Assembly: GCA_032164245.1 (NCBI GenBank)
Contig: JAVMKO010000003.1
Span: forward strand, 88,349,890 to 88,413,889
DNA length: 64,000 nucleotides
Source: Sternotherus odoratus
Taxonomy: Eukaryota > Chordata > Testudines > Kinosternidae
Direction: 5' to 3'
Made by a program: the position numbers and the translations under genes. The notes below the pieces were generated by a model, which searched no databases, had not been told where the DNA came from, and was given only the letters and a program-made list of their open reading frames with translations. Within the stretch, counting starts at the first letter, position 1. Each line of letters opens with the position of its first letter. This document shows, in pieces, positions 22,496 to 34,857 of this stretch.

Positions 22496-23514
22496 GAGGG
22501 AGACCGAGTGATTGTAATTGGGCTGAATTACCATACTGTTTTTCATTGCTTGTTCTTGTTTATTATTCTTTTGTGGTTGGTCCTCTGTCATAGTTTTTTT
22601 CCAGTTCCATCATTTTCTGGCTGATACTTTATAAATTGGGAAATAAGTCAATATGAAAGAAGAATATAAATAACATACTTCAAGCACGGATTTGCCACTG
22701 ACCATTTGTTCCTGCCAAAATCTGGGAAACTTCTAGGACTGAGAATTTTATTTTCACTAAAGTACTATGCTTACTTTGTTCAGACTGACTTGCTTATTAT
22801 GTGTGCATTTGGATGAAATTCAATTTAGGAAAAAAAGTGCAAGTAAGAGATTGATTGACCTTCAACACATAGTGAGAGGAAAAGAGGGGAACCGTGGGAA
22901 GAATAGATTAATTTTTATTTTAAAATTTGTATTACCCCAAAGGGGTCTGTTAGGATCAGGGCCCCATTGTGGTAAGCTTTACAGATATGGAGAAAGAAAT
23001 GGCCCCTGCCCCAGAAAGCTTAGTCTAATTCCTCAATCCTTTAATGACTTCAGTGAGTGTCTACCAGTACAGGTCTCATTGCAGGATCAGGGTCCAAAGA
23101 GACAAGGCAGAAAAGCACTAAGACCAAAAACAACCAAAGAAAAAAATTGTGTTGGACAAAAAGAAGTGTTTGTTTCTAACCAGAAACTTCTAACCAGAAA
23201 CTTCACTAAAATCCAGAAACAAACAGAAGCCCAGTCTAATTTCTTCAGAGGATTTGTCGTGACTCACTTGGCTGTAGTTTTGCTGAATGTGACTGAACCT
23301 ATGTAATGAACAGAAGTTGCCTAGAAACAGGGTCACTGTTTAGCTGATTTACTCCTCCACTGGGCTCCTCTTTGTGATGCTATGTGGGGGTTTTTTGTTC
23401 TGTTGAGTTAGTACATAGATCAAAAGGGAACCACAAAGAGTGAGCAGGTGTGTATAAAAGGACACGACTAAGTGTTTAATTTGTTAATAAATAATAAGAT
23501 ACTTATAGGAATAT
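22496..23514. other. Single-copy DNA with a short old repeat
   Basis: A plus-strand frame of 179 codons at 22767-23306 spans a piece of the old sauropsid repeat (22945-23035, 'atcagggccccattgtgg') and a near-tandem 'aaccagaaacttc'. I therefore do not regard it as a gene. No other feature seen. Confidence 0.5.
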
Positions 23515-23519
23515 GTAGA

Positions 23520-24175
23520 TGTAGCAGGATGGTTATCTGCTCCAACCCTGGAAGGGTTAAATGGCAGCCCTGTAGAGAGCTGTGGCTGGGGAAATCAGCT
23601 AGGCTGATTGGAATAGCAGCCACCAATTGGGGCCCAGCTGGCCCTTATAAAAGGGGTATGAGCCAGGGATTCAAACAGTCTCTCTCCAGGTTGGGAGGGA
23701 GCAGGGCCTGGCTGCCTGCAGGACAGGGTACCTGAGGTGGAGCGGTGCTGGAGGAATAGGCAAGGGAGCTGGGATGCTCCAGCCTAGCAACTCCCCAGGC
23801 TGTAGGCCTGATAGAAGGCCTAGGAAAGGTACTGGGCTGCAGGGAAAGGCAGCAGGTCTGAACCCCCTTTGCCTATGATTGGCTCTTAGACTTTAGTCTG
23901 CCCCAGGGAGAGTGGGCTTGATGACGACTGGCAGTAGCCCAGACCTAGGCAAGGTAGGGATTAAAGGGTTGGTGGTCTCCCAGGGAGGGGAGACCTAAAG
24001 GCAGAGTGTCAGGGTATTGCCAGGGGAAGCATCCCAGGTAAAGGGGCACTGGGGTCTAGGAGGGACACGAGGCTAGCGGACAGCAAGACACCAGTCTGCA
24101 GAGGGCGCTCCGAGCTGGAAGCTAATTCCCAGATGACCAGCAGGAGGTGCCGAACAGGTGAGTCGAGCTGCTACA
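23520..24175 (+). mobile_element. Solo LTR with exact ends
   Basis: The element begins TGTAGCAG and ends CTGCTACA, a perfect 8-bp terminal inverted repeat with TG...CA. The flanking 5-bp duplication gtaga is perfect (23515-23519 and 24176-24180). A TATA box (tataaaa) starts at 23646, about 125 bp in. It shares the 'cagagggcgctccg' and 'accagcaggaggtgccg' blocks with the LTR at 16893-17600. No internal retroviral genes are present. Confidence 0.9.
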
Positions 24176-24306
24176 GTAGACTTTGAATGAAAACAGGCTA
24201 TCTCCTTAGTACGTTCCTCAATGTTACTAAAATATAAATGGGAGTATTTTTGATGCATGTAGTGTCTCAAGGACATTAAATGCAATGCGATTTGTTACTA
24301 AGTGAT

Positions 24307-24666
24307 TGTGACCCGGTATCCCTATGTTCACACCCTGTACACTACCACAATAATATTTGTACAAAATATGCCTTGTGAGGTATCACATGAAAGTTAATAA
24401 AATGCTGGTTGCTAATATCATTGTAGAATGCATGTGTTAACGTTGCATGTGAAGTTATTAGTTATGTATGATATTACTAACTAGAACATGTTTGAGACCA
24501 GACAGCTTAGCCTAGGTGAAAGAGAGAAACTGTTCTGTCCTAGACAAAGGAATCTGGGTTTACCCTAATTTATTTATTGTCAGTAAACAAAGCCATTGAG
24601 CTAAACTGGTGGGGGAAGAGGTGATTATCCTGAACTTGAGAGACAGAGAATTAACACGGTTCCTGC

Positions 24667-24708
<42 letters not shown>

Positions 24709-25402
24709 CCTCCAGGGCCTTCCTGACTGGTAAAAGAAAATATCCCTTTGGGGATATAAGGAACAGAGACAGACTTCATCTTTATCCTTCACCTTAGGAG
24801 AAAAAGAAATCAAGTGATTTTGATCTCTGTGATGGATCCTGGCCACACCTGCCAGTAAAAAGCTGAAAAGGTTTCTCTCACTCCCAGTCTCCATCTTGAA
24901 CAAAGACTATATCTTGCTAGATTCAATTCTAGAATTCTATATGCATATTTCACTTGTATTTGCTTTATAACCATTTCTACCTTAATTTTTTTTCTTGGTA
25001 TTGCTTAATCCATGTTCTTGTGCTAATAAACTTGTTTTGCTTTCATTATTGATCATCAGTGATGCATAAATTCAGTGAAGTGTGTGATTCTAGAAGGCTT
25101 AGAGTATTTTTATGTCTCTCTAAAAGCAGCCAACCTAACACTTTTTCTCTATGAGGGTCCAGGGAGAGGGACCGCTCATTGCAGTAGGATGATTTGGAGG
25201 TGAATTCAGGGCTGGAAGGACACTAAGGTCAGCCTGCAAGCAATACCCAGATTGGGCAAAGCCAGGGTAAGGCATGTGGGCTGCTGGTAGGCTGTTGGGT
25301 CAGAGCTTTGGACCAAAGCTGCAGCGCCACAAGAATCCCAGGGGTGTCGGTCAGACAGTAACCGAACCCATTACTAGCCTGGGTGAACCGCAAAATGTCA
25401 CA
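24307..25402 (+). mobile_element. Long LTR with internal (GA)n
   Basis: Ends TGTGAC and GTCACA form an inverted pair about 1.1 kb apart. Inside are 'gaggtatcacatgaaagtt' and, at about 25023-25045, 'gctaataaacttgttttgct', a polyadenylation signal of the kind also present in the LTR at 36785-37609. Flanking pentamers do not match. Because 'acctggtatccc' recurs at 25405, just like 'acccggtatccc' at 24311, a second LTR start may follow directly. Confidence 0.6.
24671..24706. repeat. (GA)n microsatellite
   Basis: About 18 uninterrupted GA units lie inside the LTR at 24307-25402. Such tracts are length-polymorphic. Confidence 0.98.
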
Positions 25403-25407
25403 TAACC

Positions 25408-26514
25408 TGGTATCCCTTTCCTTCCACAAAAGAAACAGTGGCTGCCAGCAGGAATTTCAGCAAAGTAAAGAACCTGGAGGCCTGACAGCTGTTTCCTCCC
25501 TTTTCTCCTTTATACTTTAATGAGTATTTTCTTTTCTGAAAGGCCTTCCCCCAGAGATCCTTTTCTAATCATTCCTTATTTAGTAGGTGATTTTCTGCAG
25601 CGTTGATGTGATGTGAGAAATATTAATATTAAAGTGCTGACATCTATTATCATAAAAGTAATGGTGGAAGCCATTATGCCTTCAGCTTGTCACAAACTGC
25701 AAGTCCATTAATACTAAGATAACATATTCATTAATCACAGCCCTTAATTGAAATGTAAAAATCTTAGTCACTGTAATCTTTTATTACTAAGGCCACTTAG
25801 CATCACCTGAAGGAAAAAAGAGTAATGGAACACAATTAAAGTACACACCATTAAGTTCCTTGGGACTATCCACTTCTTTGTGTGTGTGTGTATGTGTAAA
25901 ATAACTTTGTTTTATTAGGCAAAATGACATGCCTGCCAAAAATATGTCCAAGTAGATAATATTAATTTTAATTATATTGCTTAGTTTCCAAAGGTCTGGT
26001 TAGTGATTTTCTTTTCTACTGTTTTGGCTTGTTTTCAGATGCACTGAAAAAAGCCCACTCAGTGAGGATTATAAGGGGTTTCCCCTGCCTGAATTGAATG
26101 ACAAGGGGAAGAAGAAAAGATGGTTGGAATGAAGCTGACATAAAAGTAATTTCAGCCAGAAGGAAGAAAATAAATAAATAATAAAGGCCCTGCCCAGGAA
26201 GCACTTGAAACCAAGCTAGGAATAACTGTTTCAGCTGTGGTTGAAGAGAGACTACTTATGCAGCAGCCTTAAAGCTGGTGTGCTGTGACTGCTGCTTGTA
26301 TTAGATATGAATGTTTCGTGGTTGTCCAGACTGTGACTTTAAGGGCTGAACTTCGTAGACAGTGAAACTCTTGTTATAATAAAGCCAGTTGGAATCAGAC
26401 ACCGAATAAACACCTTAAACAATGAGTCATCACTGAACACAATAACAATTACCTTATCTGCCTTCCCTCCCTTCATCTTTTGTTTTATCTACTTGTTGTC
26501 TCTCATTATGTGTT
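25408..26514. other. Single-copy DNA including a conserved-looking AT-rich block
   Basis: No repeat recognised apart from a short (GT)n at about 25879-25897. The 25600-25870 part is AT-rich but low in simple repeats, with clustered homeodomain-like ATTA/TAAT cores; it is discussed as a candidate conserved element. Confidence 0.45.
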
Positions 26515-26632
26515 TGGGTTATAAATGCTGAGTTTTTGATTATATGTGCATGCAGTGCCTTGCACTATGTGGCCCTGATTCTTACTGTGGTCTCTTGGCC
26601 CTACCACAATACAAATAAATAATACTGTTGCT
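26515..26632 (+). repeat. Old sauropsid interspersed repeat, 3' end
   Basis: Contains 'gtgccttgcactatgtggcc' and ends in 'accacaatacaaataaataa', the 3' end of the same widespread repeat seen antisense at 7115. It is probably an ancient SINE or LINE tail; the name is uncertain. Confidence 0.55.
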
Positions 26633-28620
26633 AGCCCAGTTTCCATCTACATTTCATGAAGAAGAGCATTTTCTCTGAGCTGTGCAGAATGTATGTCAAA
26701 GCCCATTGGAACTGGAATGGTGTCAAACTCACTTATCAATTCAAAACCATCTCAAGGTAGAAATTAAACTGGATTGCGTAAAATATCATTTGTGCTTGTA
26801 AAAACTGTAGGGGCAAAACCATTCTTCAACAAAGGGCAGAGCTTTAAACAACAATCATGTAAGAAGGAAGGCACAAACTCTAGGTAGAAAGTACATATGC
26901 AGTCAAAAGCATGTGGTTGCTCTCTAATCAGTTTGCTAAAAGTCAGTTCCCATTTGAAAAAAGACTCACCCAGAGATAAAGGTTTTATTTAAAAGTTTGC
27001 TTTAAAGAAAAAAATCAGACCTTAAAGGCCTTTTTTATTTATTGGCCTATGAATTCTGATTTTTCATGTTATTTTACTATCTTTTCATTTAGTAATTACA
27101 TTCGTTCTTTAAATCTCCCCTCCCCCAGCATTTCTTTCTAATTTGAAAAACAAATTGATTGCTTTGCCCCCCCGCCCCTTTGGGGCTGCTCTTTCTCACC
27201 TTATTTATGATTTGCCCCCTGTGGCAGCTCTGTCTGGGTTATTGGGGTTCAGATGACGATGTATTTTGAATGGTGATGAGGAACACCATTGTAGGTCTTC
27301 AGTAGAGTTTTGTTTCAGTTCTACTGGCGAGGCTGACTCACAGCCAACTGTCCCTGGCTCTCCACGGAACACTACAGCAACAATCCTGTGTGTCTCAAGA
27401 CAGGCTAAGGTCCACTCAGTGCTGCGTGGCATGGAGCCCTTCAGGAATAAGTTCTCTAAGCCTGGATCCCAGTGTGTTACTTCCTGAAAGTGCACAGGTG
27501 TTTCTCGTGTCCCAAAACCTTAATTTTTAAAATTGTACTTCCTAATGAAGCCCAGCAATCAACCCTTTCCTCCAGAACTGATGAGATATACAATCCTTTT
27601 TAGAATAGGGAATGTATGTACACCTCCAAGTCTTCCTAGACATGCTCCAAGGAGACTCCTATAAGTTCAGCAGTAGGATGGACCAGTAAACCATGAAAGA
27701 CAGAACTTGAGACTCTGATCACTGGGACGCAGTTGCAGCTCATTCATGTCAATAAAGGCCCCACGCTCAATCCCAGCAGCATGATTAGCAAAATAGGGGA
27801 CGCCACCAAGCAATGGCTCCTTGATACACGGGGAGCTTTGGTACCTGAAAGTCAATGGTATTGAACTCTGATGATGCAGAGCGGCCACACAAGAGGCTGA
27901 GTCAGTAGGTGCTGAGAGACAGAGTTAAGCAGCTTCCTAACACACCTCTGTTATAGCGCTTGCCTCCTAGCAACTTAGAAATGAGGCCAGTAGATTTCCT
28001 CATCCCTGTATTTGCGTGCTTGAAGAGGACATGGAGATGGTGATTCTGAGTATCAGTAGGTTCTCATCAGTCTGATTCTTCCTAGGTTACCGTTAGAGCC
28101 ATGGACACTAGCACAGCCTGTATGTGCCTCCCAGATCTAAGAAATATAATGCCCCAATGGTGGCTGGTGCTCATTATTCCCTTAGATTGTCAATTAACCG
28201 CCTCTTTAGGGATTAGTTTCACAGCATCCACACCCATGACTGTAATTATCAGATTTTAACTGGATTCAATTTAATTCCCATCACAGATACTATGGGACAA
28301 GAGGTTTGGCAATAGCTTCTTTCCTTATTCCTTCTTACAGAGCTAATGGGAATTTCTTACATTTTTAAATCTCCCACTGCCCTGACACATCTCATTAATT
28401 AGTTTTACCTTTTTGATTTTTCAGAGCCCCTTTTTCTTTCTATGTATTACTTTTCCATTGCCTCGGCAGAGCTGATTGGCTGCACTCAGTAATTAGAATA
28501 TAATAGAAAGTGCAAGAATTTTAAGAAGGTGATGAGATTTCTGAGAGGCTGTCTTTCCATGCCTATCTTATCCACTGTCATCATAGTACAGGTATCATTG
28601 CGGTCCAGATCAAATATCAG
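26633..28620. other. Single-copy DNA
   Basis: About 2 kb with no recognised repeat. Frames of 96 codons (27205-27495, minus) and 73 codons (27667-27888, minus) have no identifiable domain or splice context. Confidence 0.4.
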
Positions 28621-28623
28621 CAC

Positions 28624-28905
28624 AAGCTGCATAGGCATAGACTGCATGGGTGCTTCGGGGCAGGAGCACTCACAGGAAAAAAAATCTCAGTACCCACCAC
28701 TGTTTGGTGGCTTGGGAGAGGGCGGAGAGCAGCGAGCGGCAGGGAGGGGGTGGAGTAGGGTGGGAAATGGCAGAGTGAGGGCAGGACCTTGAGGGAGAGA
28801 GGTCAGAGGGAGGGCCAGTCCCTGGTGGAGGGGGCAGGAAGAGGTGGAGCCAGAACAGAGCCTTAGGGAAGGGGGGGAGGGGGGCAGGAGTGGAGAACTA
28901 AAAGT
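28624..28905 (+). repeat. GC-rich interspersed repeat, unassigned
   Basis: The head 'ataggcatagactgcatggg ... ggggcaggagcactcac' followed by G-rich blocks (gcagggagggggtggag) resembles a frequent turtle MITE-like repeat. The right boundary is diffuse. The 131-codon frame on the minus strand is a low-complexity artefact. Confidence 0.5.
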
Positions 28906-29213
28906 CCGAGCCTGTTGCAAGCTAATTTCTCTTTTGACTCTTGCTTCTGCTTTTTCCATGATGTATGTATGTTTCTTTTTTTTCAGAAAGCCAAGAGTAG
29001 ATTTTTGCTTTGTAAAAAAAACGCCTGCCTGCCTCTGTGTGAACTGTACAAAACTGCTTATGCCAGAAACAAATATTCCCACCCCTCTTGAATTTAAAAT
29101 AGCAAAGAGTTAGTCAGTCCTTTTGTACACAGCTGTGAAATCTTTTCACCATTATAATTTGATCAATGAAAAGGTCAGGTATTTTTGACACTTGTACCAT
29201 TCTAAGTCCTCAG

Positions 29214-29480
29214 CAATGGTGGATTAACCTTAAGCAATGAAAGCACGTGCTTAGGGCCCCAAGAGAAAAGGGGCTCCAAGCAACAACCACAAATGGTTAC
29301 AAAATTACAAGTTTAATTTAAAAAAGTCTCAATTAACATCTTGGCCCCCCCCAAACACCCCAATGTTGTATCGATTACACTATGCGAGTAAAAGCTGGGT
29401 TGTGAACGGGGGTGAGAGTTGAAAGGGGGCCCCATTGCTTGGTTGTGCTTAGGGCCCCAGGAGCAATTAATCCGCCCCTG
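29214..29480 (+). mobile_element. hAT-type MITE with exact ends
   Basis: Terminal inverted repeats are CAATGGTGGATTAA at the left and TTAATCCGCCCCTG at the right. A perfect 8-bp duplication, gtcctcag, flanks the element (29206-29213 and 29481-29488). It is 267 bp, non-coding, with an inverted pair of 'cttagggcccca' blocks. Confidence 0.92.
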
Positions 29481-29488
29481 GTCCTCAG

Positions 29489-31218
29489 AGTATGATCTCA
29501 GACTTTTCTGTCACTCCTGGAAGCACTAGATCCTAGTGGAGGTTCTCTCAGAAATAACACTACTTGTAGGTCAGCAGTTCCCATGTGGAAGTGTTTTGGG
29601 GCAGTTCACCAGGCAATCAGGCACTGGAACAGCTGTGAGAGTCAGAAAGAGTGACAGCAAGTCTTAGATCATTTTTAATCTTCAGTGCATTACCTGCCTG
29701 ATTATCTCCGAAAGTTTTAGCAGCTCTGTGACCTTCAATGATTTTAATCTCCAAGAATCACCCCTACACGTTCATGGCAGCTCACACACGTGGCAGCTCA
29801 TCATCAGCTTTACTGTCCTCGAAGATTAAAGAGTCATACGAAAAGATGCCTCTCTTTTTTTTGACAGCAGGGTGGTCCAGACTCCGTTATCTTGGTGTAA
29901 CTCTGGAATAGTTCCCCTGAAGTCATAAGGCTAACCTCACAGCAGACTGGGCCAAGAGGAACACAGGACATTGTTATTATGCAGCATTGTCACTGCAGTA
30001 AGTGAATCATTACTCAAGTAATTATTGTATAGTTTAAAGAGCACAACCTTCCTGCAGTAGCACATCAAGGCCTGAGGAAAATTACTGTGTATTTAACTGT
30101 TTTTAACTCTTCCAGGTACTAGCTAGGGAAAAGCAATGAATGGATTTCATATATATGTCTTCCTCCCCCTCCCACTCTCTCTAAAAGGTTAAATACACTG
30201 GGACAAATCTGGAGCAAGTCCAATAAGGAAATATCAATTGAAGAGATTGCTCTTTGGGTGGCACTAGCACAATAATTACCTGATAAATCACTGACTTACC
30301 TTTACTGTATTTATGGCATTGATGTAATGAAGTGTATAAAATGTTCTGGATTCTTGTCAGGCTAGGATACTATACATTATGGCTGAGTGATCTTATGATG
30401 CTATTTGGGATGCAGGGTGGAATAAGAAACACTAATTAAATAACCTGAAGCTTCAGATAAACTTATAATAATCCATAAATAACCCCTAGTCATGCAGTAT
30501 TGCATTAATTACATTATATAAATAGATATTACTCTAGTTGCTTCCAAAGTCTAGTCAGCATTTTTAACAGGAACCCTGTATGAATTTCTGCTTTCTGATG
30601 ATTTTTATAATATCTTTATGAAGATAAATTGTGTAATTTCTTATTCTTTCCAGTTTTCTTCTTTTATCCACACTGATCATTTGTAAGTGCAGTCGAGTAA
30701 GTGAATAATTGTGTTTAACCAGAAGTCTTCCTTCAATTTAATATTTCATTTCCTTATCCACAGGAGTCACAGGCAAGGCAGCAGCCATGTGCGCTTGCAA
30801 TGATATTGTGTAGCATGATGAAGTGCAGCATTCATGTGACACAATGTAGTAATCAGAAGTAAATGACACTATTCAAAAATCCCATGCCCAGTCACAATAC
30901 CTGCAACTATGAGATAATCGTCGTCATAAGAATGCAGCGAAAAAATAGCAAACCAGTCATCAAACAAATACCTCGGCCATCAATAATAAGTATCATATAA
31001 AAGAGACAATTTTCTACTAAACATTATACCGTCGCTGCAGTGCAAACAGCAGGTTCCTTTTCATAAGATAGGCTTTTTGTATAGAGCTAAAAACAAGACA
31101 CGCATACAGAAATGCTTGGTCTGTTGTAGTGTTCAGATATGAGATAAACAACTTGTGTGGTGTTTTATACATTGTATACAAATGTGTATGTTTCTATATA
31201 CAGCGCCTATATATATAA
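29489..31218. other. Single-copy DNA
   Basis: No exon, RNA gene or repeat recognised in about 1.7 kb. Confidence 0.45.
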
Positions 31219-31640
31219 CTAGCAAAAATACCCGGCGTTGCTCGGGTCCATCGGAGGGGGGGAGGTGGGAGAGAGCTGAGTGAGTGCGGGGTCCATGGGA
31301 GGGGGGAGAGAGCTGAGTGAGTGGGGGGAGGGGTGTTGGAGGGGGAGGGGGGATGAGATTTTTTTTAAAAAAATATTTTTACCTGAGGGGGGGGGGAGAG
31401 CTGCGTGAGTGTGGGGGCCGTTGGAGTGGGGAGGGGGGAGAGAGCTGAGCGAGTGCGGGGTCCATGGGAGGGGGCGAGAGAGCTGAGCGAGTGTGGGGTC
31501 CGTTGGAGGGGGGTGGTATTACATCATAACTGTGTCAAAGAGAACAGCAGGTGTTAACCTGCTGCCCAGCTGATGTTAATGGGCTTTAAAGAATTTTACC
31601 CTTAGGGGGTGTCAGAGGTGAGATTTGAAAAGTTTTCGAT
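31219..31640 (+). mobile_element. Element with hairpin head and G-rich minisatellite (copy 2), 3' truncated
   Basis: The head 'aaatacccggcgttgctcgg' and the repeated 'gagagagctgagcgagtg' units (about six) match copy 1 at 11449. The shared body (tattacatcataactgtg ... gggtgtcagaggtgagattt) stops at about 31640, where Harbinger-type sequence begins, so the (TA)n tail is missing. The head is preceded by 'tatatatataac', possibly the target or the end of another copy. Confidence 0.65.
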
Positions 31641-32397
31641 TGCATGTTTCCACAGTGCGATTGTCATTGATTTCTTCACTGTCAATGCAGCTATCATCCT
31701 GGTTCCCTTGCTTGAGGGCTGGGGTGAGCTTGGCACACAGATTCAGCAATGTGGCCCTTCTGCGTGTGAATTCCGCAGCTGCTGCTCATTGTCCCCGACC
31801 TGCATTAGGATACGATCCCACCAGTCAGTGCTGGTTACTTCAGCCCAGAAGTGGTTCCCCACCTTTTGCAACTGCCAGCAACCTTGAATTTTTTTTCCCC
31901 GTGTCCCACAGCAAACTTTTCTTTAAGAAACTATCATGTGCCCTGTTGATCTGCTTCCTGGGGGTTTGCAAATACAGGAGAATTGTGTCCTGTATTTTTA
32001 ACGTTCTTGAGAATAGTGCAGGCTCCATGCTTCTCTCAGAGATGGCAGATGCTAAAAGGCACGACACAGGTTTATAGGATTTTTTAAAAAAGACATGAAA
32101 ATTATGGGATATGAATGGCATTATGGGATGGAGAAAGTTGACTTCTAGCTTCCAGTCATTTTGCTCCCACAGCACATTGCAAAAATTTCCCCAAAGACAC
32201 TGCGCTAGTCAACGGCACATTGCTCATTGGGATCTGTACCCGTGGTGCATCTCACTTTACATTGACACAAGCACTCCTGGCGAGCACATGCAGCGCTGAT
32301 GCAATCAGAAAAGTCTGTGTCTGCCCGAGTGACATAACTGCAGCAGCTGGATCCTGATGTAACTTGCGCCAACCACAGTCTGTCGTGTAGACATGGC
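31641..32397 (-). mobile_element. PIF/Harbinger fragment
   Basis: It shares several blocks with the element at 50.4-52.8 kb, including 'tttgcaaatacagga', 'ggcattatgggatggagaaa' and 'caagcactcctg', and ends 'tcgtgtagacatggc'. On the minus strand a 111-codon frame (31840-32175) covers part of the transposase N-terminal region, but it is not an intact gene. The left part, with the DDE domain, is missing. Confidence 0.65.
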
Positions 32398-32402
32398 ATA
32401 AG

Positions 32403-34540
32403 CAGTCACCAGAACCACTCAGAATAACAGTATAAGTAGGAATTATGAATCTTAGAAGACATTACTTAATTTCTGTCTGTTGGCTGAATTTCCCCCATCC
32501 CCCGTTAGCTAATTCACTTAGATAGTCTCGTACATTAGGTCTCTTTTAGAATAAGGAGGATTTCCAATTTTGTAGTATTAATTGCTTAGTTACTAAAACA
32601 GATCTCAGTTTAAATTCTTCTTGTAACTTGGGTTCTTTTGTGAGAGTTAAATATCTTGGATAGGATGTCACTTTTTTTGTTCATTGTAGAAAGCTGCAAT
32701 AACTAAGAGGAAATAATTCATTCATTCATATTATACTGAACCCCTCTCAAACTATTAATCACAATCTGAATGAAAACACACACATTTTGAAAGCATATCC
32801 GTCACTTACATTGTTACAACATCATTGGTTTTGAAAAAGGAGGCCCCATGCAGTGAAATAAAGTCCGATTGAAAATGACAGAGAAAATGTAATTGATATT
32901 TTTCGTACTGGCACCGCAGGGTTCAAACAAAGTAAATACCAGATTCTCTGCTTTTTCTTGAATGACAGCTGAGGCCAGAATGCACTGAGAGTGGGGTGCT
33001 CTGGTGCATACTGCCTACAATCTGGAGACACAGTGGAAGATCCTCTGCCAGAGTTCCGTGAGATTGAACTTTGACTACTGCTGCCCGTTGGTGGTGCAAG
33101 AGGGAAAGGCCCAATGGGTGGGAGGGGGGAGAAGGGCTGTGGTGGATGCCCTGGGTCTCACTGGATGTTCCAAAGCTTCAATTTAGGGGACTTGAAACTC
33201 CTGCCTGCTCCCCTGTGGGGAAAACTCTACTCTGATGTGATGGTGGTGAGGAAATTAATGACCCTGCCTCCTACCTGCATTTTCTCCAAAATAGGAAGTC
33301 TTGTTCACATCTAGTTATATAAACACAGATCTCTCTAAATCACAATTCTCCCATACTTTACACCAATGGTAGCATTTCACACACACTTTCTGCAGAGGTA
33401 AATGACTATACAAAGTGCACAACAGTAGAGAACTAGACGTCTTCTATAACAACAAAGTTAATTTTAATATACAGTCCAGACTCATACGTTTGCACATCAT
33501 TTTTTCTGATTGTGGTTTGGCTGGTGGTTAATTTGGGTTTTGTCATTTCTGTAAATTCATAGATTCCAATCCCAATGAATGGATGCTCCAGAGGGGAAGG
33601 AGCTCTCTGCCCCATCCCTTGGTGAATTTATTTGTGGGAAATTGAGGAACTCTTTGTGGATATATTGAGATATTTGCTATACATTTTTCAACTGATTTAG
33701 TTAAATGAATAACATCATCCTTTATATAAAGCAAACTTCATGATAACTACCTGAGTCACCTCCCACTTGCTCTGTAGAATTATAATTATTTGGGATCTCA
33801 ACAAAGGACTTCATCTAGTCTGTATCCATTGCAGAATTTTCTCTAAAGGTGTGTTTGTGGCTTGGCATGTTAAACCGTCAGCATATTTTCTGATAATACT
33901 TATACAAATATTTTTCAAGGTTCTATTACTTAGTTTTTTCCTCAGTGGGTGGAAGTTTTCTACTCAGGTGGTGCCTACTTAAATTAGAAGATTTTGCACA
34001 AGCAAAACACATTATAGTACCATCCAAAGAGATTGTGAGTTTTCAACATAAATCTTTCAAGATCATCTGTAGTAAATGTGAAAGACCAGTTTCAACATAA
34101 TTCACTGGGGGACTAGACTGTCCTTCTAATCCAGGACATCTGGTCACCCTATGCTCAGTGGAACACCCTAGTGCAGCACAGAACATGCAATTACTATGTA
34201 CATTGCCATTATGTCAAAAAGGACCTGCATGGTGGAACTAATGAAACCCTGCTGGTATCATGCGGAGACATCAGTTAGATTTTAACCTTTGAGAAGTGAG
34301 CTTGTCACTTTCTTTTCTAGCTTTAAATTCTTCACTTCCAGCAGAGAATATTTGACCACTGTCTGTTTTCAAGGACACGACCACAACTGAAAACAAAGCT
34401 TTTAAAGATCAGTAATCTAAAATGATGCCTAAGATGCTGAGGCTCATTTGAGTCACCGCAAAACTCTGCACTTTATACTGCAGGGTTACACAGTGATTTA
34501 TAGTAATAGTGCACCTATTACTTGGGCCATATGCTCAAGT
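32403..34540. other. Single-copy DNA
   Basis: About 2.1 kb without a recognised element, except for 'ggacatctggtcaccct' at 34135-34151, which looks like the right end of a small hAT MITE. Confidence 0.4.
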
Positions 34541-34550
34541 CCTTACTCAA

Positions 34551-34857
34551 GGCAGGTCTACACAAAAGCCAGGATCGGTGCTCTGAGATTGATCCACTGG
34601 TGGTCAATTTAGCGGGTCTAGTAAAGACCCACCAAATTGACTGTAGCTCGCTCTCCAGTCAACCCCTGCAATCTATCCCCGATGAGAAGAGTAAGAGAAG
34701 TCGATGGGAGATTTTCTTCCGTTGACCCCCCCCCCCCCTCCAGTGTAAACCTTGTGGTAACTTGACCTATGGTACATCAACTCCAGCTATGTTATTTGTA
34801 TAGCTGGAGTTGCATAATGTAGGTTGACTTACCGCGGTAGTGTAGACATAGCCAACC
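34551..34857 (+). mobile_element. MITE with GTCTACAC/GTGTAGAC termini
   Basis: The left end ggcaggtctacac and the right end gtgtagacatagcc are inverted repeats. An 11-bp repeat, ccttactcaag, lies immediately left (34541-34551) and four bases beyond the right terminus (34858-34868). Internally there is a 'ctccagctatg ... tagctggagt' palindrome. The termini resemble the Harbinger-type elements in this window, but the flanking repeat is longer than the 3 bp expected, so the superfamily is unsettled. Confidence 0.65.

Noticed and set aside
22767..23306. 179-codon plus-strand open frame as a host gene
   Set aside because: It spans a known type of old repeat (22945-23035) and a near-tandem 'aaccagaaacttc', with no domain, no splice sites and uneven composition.
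24671..24706. (GA)n tract as a promoter GAGA element
   Set aside because: A pure dinucleotide run inside an LTR is best explained as a microsatellite.
27667..27888. 73-codon minus-strand frame (GIERGAFIDMNELQLRP) as an enzyme fragment
   Set aside because: It looked protein-like at first, but no family could be recognised and other frames in the region are equally open.
28687..29082. 131-codon minus-strand frame rich in proline and serine
   Set aside because: It is a translation of G-rich repeat sequence continuing through an A-rich run; no domain and no start context.
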